A model generated the notes under the pieces. That model saw only the letters and a program-made list of their open reading frames with translations, was not told where the DNA came from and ran no database searches. 35,564 bases of DNA from CBFGTJ01 sp965651815 (lineage in GTDB: Bacteria; Actinomycetota; Acidimicrobiia; Acidimicrobiales; Microtrichaceae). The DNA is taken from contig CBFGTJ010000009.1 in assembly GCA_965651815.1 (NCBI GenBank), positions 1 through 35,564 of the forward strand, written 5' to 3'. The position numbers and the translations under genes were made by a program. Below are positions 23,577-31,127 of this stretch, in pieces (positions within the stretch are counted from its first letter, which is position 1; the number at the start of each line of letters is the position of its first letter).

Positions 23577-25748
23577 TCAGGGGTCGCGGGGGAGGCCGAG
23601 CAGGCGCTCGCCGATGACGTTGCGCTGGATCTCGCTCGTGCCGCCCGCGATCGTGAGGCACCGGTTGGCGAGGAACCCGAAGCCCCACTGGGCTCCCGCG
23701 CCCTCCTCGGTCGCGCCCTCGGCGCCGAGCAGGCCGAGGCCCAGCTCCTGGGTGCGCTGGTCGTGCTCCGCGCCGAGCAGCTTGCGCACGCTCGCCTCGG
23801 GGCCGGGTCGCGCCCCGCTCACCGAGCGCATCGCGCTGCGCAGCCCCATCACGGCGATCGAGTGCGCCTCGGCGACCAGCGCGCCGAGCCGGTCGAGCAG
23901 CACGGGGTCCTCGCACAGGCGCCCGTCCGCCAGGCGCTCCGAGACCATCGCGAGCAGCGCCTCGATGCCGCCACCGAACGAGGAGCCGCTGCCCATCGTC
24001 ACCCGCTCGTTCGCGAGGGTCGTGCGTGCCAGCTCCCAGCCGCCGCCGACCTCGCCGATCACCTGGTCGTCGGGCACGAACACCCGGTCGAGGAAGACCT
24101 CGTTGAACATCTCGAGGCCGGTCATCTCCCGCAGGGGCCGCACGTCGAACCCCGGGGCCCGCATGTCGACGACGAAGTAGGTGATCCCGAGGTGCTTGGG
24201 TGCCTCGCGGTCCGTGCGGGCGAGGCAGATGCCCCAGTCCGCCTCGCGGGCCATGGTGGTCCACACCTTCTGGCCGGTCAGCTCCCAACCGCCCCCGACG
24301 CGGGTGGCGGTCGTGGTGAGCGACGCGAGGTCCGAGCCGGCGCCCGGCTCGCTGAACAGCTGGCACCACCTGATCTCGCCCCGCAGGGTGGGCCCGACCC
24401 AGCGCTCCTGCTGCTCCGGTGTGCCGTGGGCGACGATCGTCGGCGCCGCCCACGCGCCCACCTCGAGGTGCGGCACCCGCACCCGCGCGCGGCGCAGCTC
24501 CTGCTCGATGACCAGCTGCTCGACCGCGCCGGCGTCGCGGCCCCACGGTGGCGGCCAGTGGGGCGCGATCAACCCGGCGTCCGCGAGCGCGCCCCGTCGC
24601 TGCTCGGCCGGCAGCGAGGCGATGTGGTCCACCACCTCGGCCACCTCGGCGCGCAGCCGTTCCGCCTCGGGCGGGAGCTCGAGCGCGAGCCGGCGACGGG
24701 TCCCGCCGATCGCGGCGCGCGCCAGCTCGGCCCGCCAGGGGCCGGCATCGCCGAACAGCTGGCGCAGCGCGGTGGCGCGGCGCAGGTACAGGTGCGCGTC
24801 GTGCTCCCAGGTGAAGCCGATGCCGCCGAGCACCTGGATGCAGTCCTTGGCCACCTCGACGAACGCGTCGAGCGCGATCGCCCCCGCGGCCGCCGTCGCG
24901 ACCAGCGCCGCGGGGTCGTGCGGGCCGGCCGCGTCGAGCGCCTCGGCGGCGTCCCAGGTGACCGCACGCGCCTGCTCGAGCCGGACGAGCATGTCGGCAC
25001 AGCGGTGCTTGACCGCCTGGAACTGGCCGATCGGGCGGCCGAACTGGTGGCGCTCCGCGGCGTGGGCGGCGGCGGTGTCCACGCACCAGGACGCGCCCCC
25101 GACCGCGACCGCGGCGGCGAGCGCGGCGCCGAGGCGCTCCACGACCCCGCGGTCGACGCCGGCGAGGCGGACCGCCGCCGCGGCGTCGAGGGTGACCTCG
25201 GCAAGTCGCTGGGTCGGGTCCAGCGCGGCGACGTGCCGGGCCCGCAGGTGGCGGCCTTCGACGGCGAACCAGCCCTCCCCGCCGTCCACGGTCGCCGGGA
25301 GCACGACCACGTCCGCGAGGCCCGCCCCCAGCACGGGACCGGTCGTACCCGACAGCCGACCGTCGACGGCCTCGATCCGGCCGCCGGTCGCGACGGCGCC
25401 GACCAGCGCCCCCGAGGCGAGCTCGCGGGCCAGGCGTGCGGGCGAGGCGCCGCCGTCGTCACCGGACGCTGCCCGCAGCACGGCGAGCGCCCAGGCGGTG
25501 GACAGGGCGGGACCCGGCGCGACCGCGCGCCCGAGCCCCTCGAGCACCACGACCACCTCGCGCAGCCCGTGGCCCTGCGCGGCGTCGAGCCCGAGCCAGC
25601 CCAGCTCGACCAGCTCCGCCCAGAACGGTGGCAGCTCCTCGTCGCCGTCCATCGCGGCGCGGGCCACCTCGGGGGTGCAGCGGTGGGCGACGAAGCGCTG
25701 CACCGCGTCGGTCAGCAGGTGGCGGTCCTCGCCGATGGCGATGCTCAC
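23577..25748 (-). CDS. Fused two-domain acyl-CoA dehydrogenase (beta-alpha fusion, FadE34-like)
   Basis: A 723-residue protein with two acyl-CoA dehydrogenase units in one chain. Residues 1-345 are a beta-type unit with RHQFGRPIGQFQAVKHR (233-249) and GGIGFTWEHDAHLYLRRA (308-325). Residues 360-723 are an alpha-type unit with FSEPGAGSDLASL (465-477), TGQKVWTT (491-498), the catalytic-position Glu581 in ANER and AGGTSEIQRNVIGERLLG near the end. Fused enzymes of this length, such as mycobacterial FadE34, act in steroid side-chain oxidation. The GTG start at 25748 is chosen for AGGAGG upstream and for homology; the open frame extends further but into the promoter and the divergent SDR. Operator site 6 lies 37 bp upstream. 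Confidence 0.88.
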   Translation of the reverse strand: MSIAIGEDRHLLTDAVQRFVAHRCTPEVARAAMDGDEELPPFWAELVELGWLGLDAAQGHGLREVVVVLEGLGRAVAPGPALSTAWALAVLRAASGDDGGASPARLARELASGALVGAVATGGRIEAVDGRLSGTTGPVLGAGLADVVVLPATVDGGEGWFAVEGRHLRARHVAALDPTQRLAEVTLDAAAAVRLAGVDRGVVERLGAALAAAVAVGGASWCVDTAAAHAAERHQFGRPIGQFQAVKHRCADMLVRLEQARAVTWDAAEALDAAGPHDPAALVATAAAGAIALDAFVEVAKDCIQVLGGIGFTWEHDAHLYLRRATALRQLFGDAGPWRAELARAAIGGTRRRLALELPPEAERLRAEVAEVVDHIASLPAEQRRGALADAGLIAPHWPPPWGRDAGAVEQLVIEQELRRARVRVPHLEVGAWAAPTIVAHGTPEQQERWVGPTLRGEIRWCQLFSEPGAGSDLASLTTTATRVGGGWELTGQKVWTTMAREADWGICLARTDREAPKHLGITYFVVDMRAPGFDVRPLREMTGLEMFNEVFLDRVFVPDDQVIGEVGGGWELARTTLANERVTMGSGSSFGGGIEALLAMVSERLADGRLCEDPVLLDRLGALVAEAHSIAVMGLRSAMRSVSGARPGPEASVRKLLGAEHDQRTQELGLGLLGAEGATEEGAGAQWGFGFLANRCLTIAGGTSEIQRNVIGERLLGLPRDP

Positions 25749-25784
25749 GGTCGCAGCCCCCTCCTGGCCCGGTCGTGCCAGATA

Positions 25785-25804
25785 TGGTGACACGACTGTC
25801 AGAA
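25785..25804 (+). promoter_or_regulatory. Regulon operator site 6 (TGGTGACACGACTGTCAGAA)
   Basis: The exact core is at 25788-25801; read on the minus strand it begins TTCTGACA, nearer to the consensus. A rightward -10 TATGGT (25783-25788) runs into the core, as at site 4. It is shared by the leftward fused dehydrogenase and the rightward SDR. Confidence 0.72.
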
Positions 25805-25839
25805 GACCGTCGAGGTCGGGTGGATCGAAGGGGGAGCCC

Positions 25840-26757
25840 GTGGCCGGGTTGCTGGAGGGACGGGTGGCGATCGTGACCGGTGCCGGGCGGGGCATCGGCC
25901 GCGAGCACGCGCTGATGATGGCGTCGGAAGGAGCGGCGGTGGTCGTCAACGACCTCGGCGCGGACCCGGACGGGCGCGGGGTCGACCCCGGCCCGGCCGG
26001 CCAGGTGGTCGCCGAGATCGAGGCCGCCGGCGGGCATGCGGTCGTCAACGGCGCGGACGTCGCCGACTGGGAGCAGTCGAAGGCGATGGTGGACCAGGCG
26101 ATCGAGGAGTTCGGTCGCCTGGACATCCTCGTGAACAACGCCGGGATCCTGCGCGACCGGATGGTGTTCTCGATGGAGGAGTCCGACTGGGACGCCGTCA
26201 TCGCGGTGCACCTCAAGGGCCACTTCTGCCCGACGCGCCACGCCGCCGCGCACTGGCGGGCCCGCGCCAAGGCCGGTGAGGACGTGGACGCGCGCATCAT
26301 CAACACCTCGTCGCCCTCGGGCATCTACGGCAACGTCGGACAGACGAACTACGGCGCCGCGAAGGCCGGGATCGCCGCGTTCACCCAGATCTGCGCGCTG
26401 GAGCTGGGTCGGATCGGCGTCACCGCGAACTGCCTCGCCCCGGCCGCGATCACCCGGCTGGTCACGCCGCTGATGGGCGGCGAGGAGAACGTCACCGACG
26501 AGGTGCGCGAGGCGATGTCGCCGCGCTGGGTCGCCACGGTCGCGACGTGGCTGGCGAGCCCGGCGGCGCGCAAGGTCACCGGCCGGGTCTTCGACGTGCG
26601 CGGCGCCGCGATCGCCGTGGCCGAGGGTTGGCACAAGGGGCCCTCCGGGGTGAACCCGGGCGACCCGATGGGGGTGGGCGAGGTGATCGAGTCGCTGCTC
26701 GCGGATGCCCGGCCGAACGCCGGCATGGACGGCCTCGACGACCCCGAGCGCGGCTGA
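25840..26757 (+). CDS. SDR-family 3-hydroxyacyl-CoA dehydrogenase-like protein (MFE-2/Hsd4A type)
   Basis: A 305-residue short-chain dehydrogenase. TGAGRGIG is at 13-20, NNAG at 99-102 and the catalytic Tyr171-x3-Lys175 pair is present. The segment VVNDLG with a following Gly/Asp-rich loop (36-52) and the NNAGILRDRM stretch mark the MFE-2/Hsd4A subgroup, whose members oxidise 3-hydroxyacyl-CoAs in steroid side-chain beta-oxidation. The C-terminal extension of about 45 residues is usual for that subgroup. The GTG start has AGGGGGAG upstream. It is divergent from the fused acyl-CoA dehydrogenase, so the two encode successive beta-oxidation activities from one control region. Confidence 0.87.
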   Translation: MAGLLEGRVAIVTGAGRGIGREHALMMASEGAAVVVNDLGADPDGRGVDPGPAGQVVAEIEAAGGHAVVNGADVADWEQSKAMVDQAIEEFGRLDILVNNAGILRDRMVFSMEESDWDAVIAVHLKGHFCPTRHAAAHWRARAKAGEDVDARIINTSSPSGIYGNVGQTNYGAAKAGIAAFTQICALELGRIGVTANCLAPAAITRLVTPLMGGEENVTDEVREAMSPRWVATVATWLASPAARKVTGRVFDVRGAAIAVAEGWHKGPSGVNPGDPMGVGEVIESLLADARPNAGMDGLDDPERG

Positions 26758-26763
26758 CCGCGG

Positions 26764-26782
26764 CGGGGTCGGTCAGACCCCG
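26764..26782. terminator. Hairpin between convergent SDR and amidohydrolase genes
   Basis: CGGGGTC (26764-26770) pairs with GACCCCG (26776-26782) with a 5-base loop that contains the TCA stop of the leftward gene. An alternative stem, CTGACC (26754-26759) with GGTCAG (26771-26776), includes both stop codons. Confidence 0.6.
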
Positions 26783-27975
26783 AGGAGCTCGTGCACGTTG
26801 TCGTGCATGATCGCCCGGGTCTCCGCCTCGTCGAAGGTCGGGATGTCCTTGGTGAACGCGAGGGGGTCGGGCAGGCCCTCGGTGTGGGGGAAGTCCGAGC
26901 CGAACAGCAGTCGCTCGATGCCGTGGACCTCCTTGAGCAGCGCCATGTCGTCCTCGTAGTACGGGGCGATCCACACCTGGCGCCGCAGCTGCTCGACGGG
27001 ATGCTGGCCGAAGGCGAACGGCATCTTCCCGTAGGTGTCGCGCAGGTTCCGCACCAGGTCGGGCAGCCACATGGCGCCGTTCTCGATCGACGCGACCTTC
27101 AGGTCGGGGTGCCGCTCGAGCACCCCGTGGCAGACCATCGCGGCGAGCGTGTCCGAGATCGACCGGTCGGCGAACGCGACCATCGGGAACGCGGCGTGCC
27201 GGAACCCGGCGAAGCCGTCGCCGCCGTCGTCGGAGCCGGCGCGCCAGAACCTCCCGTAGTGGTTCACCCCCGACAGCCCAGCGTGCAGCACGAGCGGCAC
27301 GCCGGCCTCGGCGAGGCGGGCCCACACGCGGTCCAGGTCGGGGTGGCCCGGCGAGACGTAGCCGTCCCGACCGTCGGGGATCGGTCCCGGGATCGTGCAC
27401 ACCACCCGTGCGCCCGCGTCGAGCACCCGCGCCACCTCCGCCTCGGCGCGCTCGGGATCGGCCAGCGCGAGCATCGGCGCCGCGTAGAGGCGCCCGTCGC
27501 CGCGGTCGTAGCCCCAGTCCTCGTCGAGCCACCGGTTGAACGCCTCGAACGCCGCGTGCAGCGCCGGGACGTCCTTGCGGAGCGCCTCCTGCATGCCCAC
27601 GCCGAGGGTGGGGAACAGCAGCGCGCCCTCGAGGCCCTGCTCGTCGAGCTGTCGCACCCGCGCGTCGCGGTCCCGGTACTCCGGGTGCTCGCTGATCGGC
27701 TCGAGCTCGCCGAACATCGTCTTCAGGTCGAGGCCCTCGGTGTTGCGGCCCCGGAAGTAGTCCTCGAGCACGCCGGGGGCGGCGATCGGGTCGAAGGTCG
27801 GGTTCGGGATGAACTTGTTGATCCGCCCACCGACGAGCAGTCGCCGCTTGCCGTCGACCTCGGCCCACTGCATGCAGCGCTTGGCCATCCTCGGGTCGAT
27901 GTAGCGGGTGAACGCGTCCTCCGCCTCGTAGTAGTGGTGATCGGCGTCGAACGGACGGAACCCGAGCCGGTCCAT
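26773..27975 (-). CDS. Amidohydrolase_2 family metal-dependent hydrolase (paralogue C)
   Basis: A 400-residue amidohydrolase_2 protein with the metal-site motif FDADHHYYE (Asp10, Asp12, His13, His14) and LLFGSDFPHTEGLPDP near the C-terminus. It is the closest relative in the window of paralogue A (13425-14618): the same length, the same EVDGK/R...GGRI block and IPNPTFD at the same place. This suggests duplication within the locus and perhaps parallel steps on two intermediates. The ATG start has GGTGGAG upstream. It faces paralogue D across operator site 7. Confidence 0.85.
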   Translation of the reverse strand: MDRLGFRPFDADHHYYEAEDAFTRYIDPRMAKRCMQWAEVDGKRRLLVGGRINKFIPNPTFDPIAAPGVLEDYFRGRNTEGLDLKTMFGELEPISEHPEYRDRDARVRQLDEQGLEGALLFPTLGVGMQEALRKDVPALHAAFEAFNRWLDEDWGYDRGDGRLYAAPMLALADPERAEAEVARVLDAGARVVCTIPGPIPDGRDGYVSPGHPDLDRVWARLAEAGVPLVLHAGLSGVNHYGRFWRAGSDDGGDGFAGFRHAAFPMVAFADRSISDTLAAMVCHGVLERHPDLKVASIENGAMWLPDLVRNLRDTYGKMPFAFGQHPVEQLRRQVWIAPYYEDDMALLKEVHGIERLLFGSDFPHTEGLPDPLAFTKDIPTFDEAETRAIMHDNVHELLGV

Positions 27976-27993
27976 GGCTCCACCCTACGACGC

Positions 27994-28013
27994 ATCTGAC
28001 GTTCGTGTCAGCT
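27994..28013 (+). promoter_or_regulatory. Regulon operator site 7 (ATCTGACGTTCGTGTCAGCT) with overlapping -10
   Basis: The core CTGAC-N6-GTCAG (exact TGAC-N6-GTCA at 27997-28010) is flanked by a rightward -10 TATTGT at 28013-28018. That -10 predicts a start near 28025, so the GTG at 28026 would be leaderless. The site is only 18 bp upstream of the leftward amidohydrolase start and is shared by both directions. Confidence 0.78.
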
Positions 28014-28025
28014 ATTGTGCCGGCG

Positions 28026-28895
28026 GTGGTCGTCGACGCCTGGGTGAACATCTTCCCCGAGTCGTTCGCCGCCTCGTGGGCCGCCAAGGAGGAGCAGCGC
28101 GGCGCGGTCCAGCTGTTCGGGCCGGACCTCGCGAACGGGCCCACGGTCGAGGCGCTGCTCGAGGCGATGGACGAGGCCGGCATCGACACCGGCGTGCTCA
28201 CCGCGGGGCTGTCGGACCCCGGGCGCATCCACCGCAAGGGCGGCTACGCCGCGGAGGACTTCCTCGCCATCGCCGACGCGCACCCCGGCCGCTTCCTCGT
28301 CTCCGCCGCGGTCGACCGCGCGACCAAGCCCCTCGAGAACTGCCGCCGCCTCCGCGAGCTCGCACAGCACCCCGCGTTCGTGCTCGCCAGGGTCACGCCG
28401 CTGGTCGAGCAGTACGAGCTGAACCACCGGCTCTACTACCCGGTGTACACGACCTGTGCCGAGCTCGGCCTTCCGGTGTCGATCAACGTCGGCGTGCCCG
28501 GCCCTGCCGTGCGCTCGCGCTGCCAGGACCCCGTGCTGCTCGAGGACGTGCTCATCGACCTGCCCGAGCTGACGGTCATCGGGGCCCACATGGGCCACCC
28601 CTACGAGGCGCTGCTGATCCAGTACATGCTCAAGTGGCCGCAGCTGCACCTGATGACCTCGGCATACCTCGCCACCTACATGGACCCCCAGCTCGTGGCG
28701 TTCATGGACTCGTCCCGGGGCCGGGGCCGGCTGCTGTTCGCGTCGGACCACCCGGTGCTCCCGGCGGGCAGGGCGCTCGAGGCGGCACGGAAGCTCCCGC
28801 TGTCCGAGGACGGGATGGCCGAGTTCCTCGGTGGAGCCGCCGAGCGGATCCTCGCTCGGCGGGATCGGGGCGATGGCGCTGCACCCCGCCGGTGA
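28026..28895 (+). CDS. Short amidohydrolase_2-like protein lacking the N-terminal metal His motif (paralogue D)
   Basis: A protein of about 289 residues, the short form of the amidohydrolase_2 fold. It keeps GAHMGHPYE and a C-terminal FASDHPVLP, but the N-terminal motif that normally reads D-x-H-x-H is VDAWVNIF (Asp4, then Trp6 and Asn8). The usual metal site is therefore incomplete. GTG at 28026 is preferred because the TATTGT -10 (28013-28018) would start transcription there, giving a leaderless mRNA; the frame is open back to 28005, inside operator site 7, and GTG 28017 is another option. The ligase gene starts 23 bp inside its 3' end, so they are coupled. Confidence 0.78.
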   Translation: MVVDAWVNIFPESFAASWAAKEEQRGAVQLFGPDLANGPTVEALLEAMDEAGIDTGVLTAGLSDPGRIHRKGGYAAEDFLAIADAHPGRFLVSAAVDRATKPLENCRRLRELAQHPAFVLARVTPLVEQYELNHRLYYPVYTTCAELGLPVSINVGVPGPAVRSRCQDPVLLEDVLIDLPELTVIGAHMGHPYEALLIQYMLKWPQLHLMTSAYLATYMDPQLVAFMDSSRGRGRLLFASDHPVLPAGRALEAARKLPLSEDGMAEFLGGAAERILARRDRGDGAAPRR

Positions 28896-30396
28896 GCACC
28901 TCGCCGCGCGTGCGGCGATGCACCCCGACCAGCCGGCGGTGGTCATGGCCGGCTCCGGCACCGTCCGGACCTACGCGGAGCTCGACGCGGCCGCGACGCG
29001 CCTCGCGCTCGTGCTGCGGGACCGCGGCCTCCGCACCGGCGACCGGCTCGCGGTCCTCGTCGAGAACGGGCCGTCCTTCTTCGAGGTCGTGTGGGCCGCG
29101 ATGCGCACGGGGTTGCACGTGGTGCCGGTCAACTGGCACCTGCGCGCGGAGGAGGCGGGGTTCATCGTCGCCGACAGCGGGGCGAGGGCGCTGGTGGTGA
29201 GCGCGCAACTCGGGGAGGTCGTCGCGGCGCTGGCCCCCGACGACCTGGCGGGCCTCGACCACCGCTGGTCGGTCGGCGGCGTGGTCGACGGATTCGAGCC
29301 GCTCGACGAAGTGCTCGCCGACGCGGCGGTGGGCGAGGTGCCCGACGAGCACGAGGGCGGCTGGATGTTCTACTCGTCGGGCACGACCGGGAGGCCGAAG
29401 GGCATCGTGCCGCCGCTGCCGCCGGCGCCGCTGGGCGCGCCGTCGTTCCTGACCGCGATGCTCGGGGGGTTGTTCGGCTTCGGCGACGACACCGTGTACC
29501 TGAACCCTGCGCCGCTGTACCACGCGGCGCCGGCAGGCTGGACGACCGGCACGCATCGCCTCGGCGGCACCGTCGTCGTGATGGAGCGCTTCGACCCGCG
29601 CGGGCTGCTCGCCGCGGTGGAGCGGCACCGGGTGACGCACGTCCAGCTCGTGCCGACCCACATGGTGCGCCTGCTGGAGCTGCCGGCCGCGGAGCGGGAC
29701 CGGCACGACCTGTCCAGCCTGCGGTGCGTGGTGCACGCCGCGGCGCCTTGCCCTCCCGAGGTCAAGCGCGCGTTCATGGACTGGGTGGGACCGGTGGTGC
29801 ACGAGTACTACAGCGGTTCGGAAGGGGTCGGGTTCTGCTGCATCGGCCCGGAGGAGTGGCTGGCGCACCCGGGGTCGGTCGGGCGCTCGCTGGGCGGCGC
29901 GATCCACGTGCTCGGCCCCGACGGCGAGGAGCTGCCACCGGGGGAGGAGGGCGAGGTGTGGTTCGAGACGACCCGCACCTTCGAGTACCACAACGACCCC
30001 GACGCGACCGCCGCCGCGTTCGACGAGCGGGGCTGGTCGTGGCTGGGTGACCTCGGCCGCGTCGACGAGGACGGCTACCTCTACCTGACCGACCGCGCCG
30101 GCAACCTCATCATCAGCGGCGGGGTGAACATCTCGCCCCGTGAGTCCGAGGACGTGCTGATCGGCCACCCCGCCGTCGCCGACGTCGCGGTCGTGGGCAC
30201 CCCCGACCCGGAGATGGGGGAGCGGGTCACCGCGTTCGTGCAGCCGGCGCCCGGCGCGGTCGTGTCCGGCGACGAGCTCGTCGCGTGGTGCCGCGAGCGC
30301 CTCTCCCACTACAAGTGCCCGAGCGAGGTGCGCTTCGTCGACGAGCTGCCGAGGCTGCCGACCGGCAAGCTGCTCAAGCGGTTGCTGCCGACATGA
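28873..30396 (+). CDS. Acyl-CoA ligase (AMP-binding, FadD-like)
   Basis: A 507-residue ANL-superfamily ligase with the phosphate loop YSSGTTGRPKGIV (167-179), YSGSEGVG in the adenine-binding region, the hinge stretch WSWLGDLGRVDEDGYLYL and the catalytic Lys499 in TGKLLKRLL. It forms acyl-CoA from an acid, ATP and CoA. It is shorter than, and different from, the ligase at 14622-16262, although both follow an amidohydrolase_2 gene in the same operon. The ATG start lies within the 3' end of paralogue D, and its stop overlaps the next SDR start (ATGA). Confidence 0.9.
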   Translation: MALHPAGEHLAARAAMHPDQPAVVMAGSGTVRTYAELDAAATRLALVLRDRGLRTGDRLAVLVENGPSFFEVVWAAMRTGLHVVPVNWHLRAEEAGFIVADSGARALVVSAQLGEVVAALAPDDLAGLDHRWSVGGVVDGFEPLDEVLADAAVGEVPDEHEGGWMFYSSGTTGRPKGIVPPLPPAPLGAPSFLTAMLGGLFGFGDDTVYLNPAPLYHAAPAGWTTGTHRLGGTVVVMERFDPRGLLAAVERHRVTHVQLVPTHMVRLLELPAAERDRHDLSSLRCVVHAAAPCPPEVKRAFMDWVGPVVHEYYSGSEGVGFCCIGPEEWLAHPGSVGRSLGGAIHVLGPDGEELPPGEEGEVWFETTRTFEYHNDPDATAAAFDERGWSWLGDLGRVDEDGYLYLTDRAGNLIISGGVNISPRESEDVLIGHPAVADVAVVGTPDPEMGERVTAFVQPAPGAVVSGDELVAWCRERLSHYKCPSEVRFVDELPRLPTGKLLKRLLPT

Positions 30397-31112
30397 GGGT
30401 CGCGGTGGTCACCGGGGGGAGCAGCGGGATCGGCCGGGAGGTGGGCCGACGGCTCGCCGCGGCCGGCTACGACGTCGTGCTGAGCGCCCGCCGGTCGGAG
30501 CCGCTGCGCGAGGCCGCCGACGCGATCGGGGCGCGCTGGGTGGCCGCCGACTGCGCGGACCCCGACCAGTTCGCCCTCGTCGTGGAGGCGACCGGCCACG
30601 TGGACCTGGTCGTGCACGCCGCGGGGATCATGGACGGCACCTTCGTGCGCAAGGAGTCCCTCGAGACCTTCGAGAACGTGCTGCGCACCAACCTCACCTC
30701 GGCGTACGTGGTGGCCAACGGGGCGCTGCCGGCGATGGGCCCCGGCGGGCGGTTCGTGTTCCTGTCGTCGTCGTCCGCGCACGCGCCCCAGCCGGGCCGG
30801 TCGGCGTACTCGGCGTCGAAGGCGGGGCTGAACGCGTTCGCCCGCGCGCTGGCGGCAGAGGTCCAGCGCGACGGCATCGCCGTGCACGTCGTGACCACGG
30901 GGCCCGTCGCGACCCCGATGCTGGAGGACGTGCGGTTCCCGATGCGCACCCTCGGCGTCGAGGAGGTGGCCGGTGCGGTGGTGTGGCTCGACACCCTCGA
31001 GCCGAACGTCGTGCTGCCCGAGCTGGCGCTGTCCTCGGTCGAGGAGGGTCCGTTCGCGCCCGAGGCGTTCGTCCCCCGTGCCGCGCGCGAGCTCGGCCGC
31101 ACCGAGCTCTGA
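30393..31112 (+). CDS. SDR-family oxidoreductase
   Basis: A 239-residue classical short-chain dehydrogenase/reductase with TGGSSGIG (7-14), HAAG in place of NNAG (75-78), Ser-rich catalytic strand FLSSSSAH (123-130) and Tyr139-x3-Lys143. Arg34 after the second beta strand (SARR) suggests NADP preference. It overlaps the ligase gene by 4 bp (ATGA) and is the third gene of the operon from operator site 7. Its substrate is probably a hydroxy or keto intermediate of the pathway. Confidence 0.87.
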   Translation: MRVAVVTGGSSGIGREVGRRLAAAGYDVVLSARRSEPLREAADAIGARWVAADCADPDQFALVVEATGHVDLVVHAAGIMDGTFVRKESLETFENVLRTNLTSAYVVANGALPAMGPGGRFVFLSSSSAHAPQPGRSAYSASKAGLNAFARALAAEVQRDGIAVHVVTTGPVATPMLEDVRFPMRTLGVEEVAGAVVWLDTLEPNVVLPELALSSVEEGPFAPEAFVPRAARELGRTEL

Positions 31113-31127
31113 CCGCCGTGCGGGTCA
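31110..31127. terminator. Inverted repeat with both stop codons of convergent genes
   Basis: TGACC (31110-31114) pairs with GGTCA (31123-31127) around an 8-base loop. The SDR stop (31110-31112) and the sulfatase stop (31125-31127) form the outer ends of the stem. A short stem, so a modest call. Confidence 0.4.

Noticed and set aside
24181..25839. Upstream extension of the SDR frame beyond its GTG at 25840
   Set aside because: It would run through the divergent fused acyl-CoA dehydrogenase gene and operator site 6; homology and the ribosome-binding site begin at 25840.
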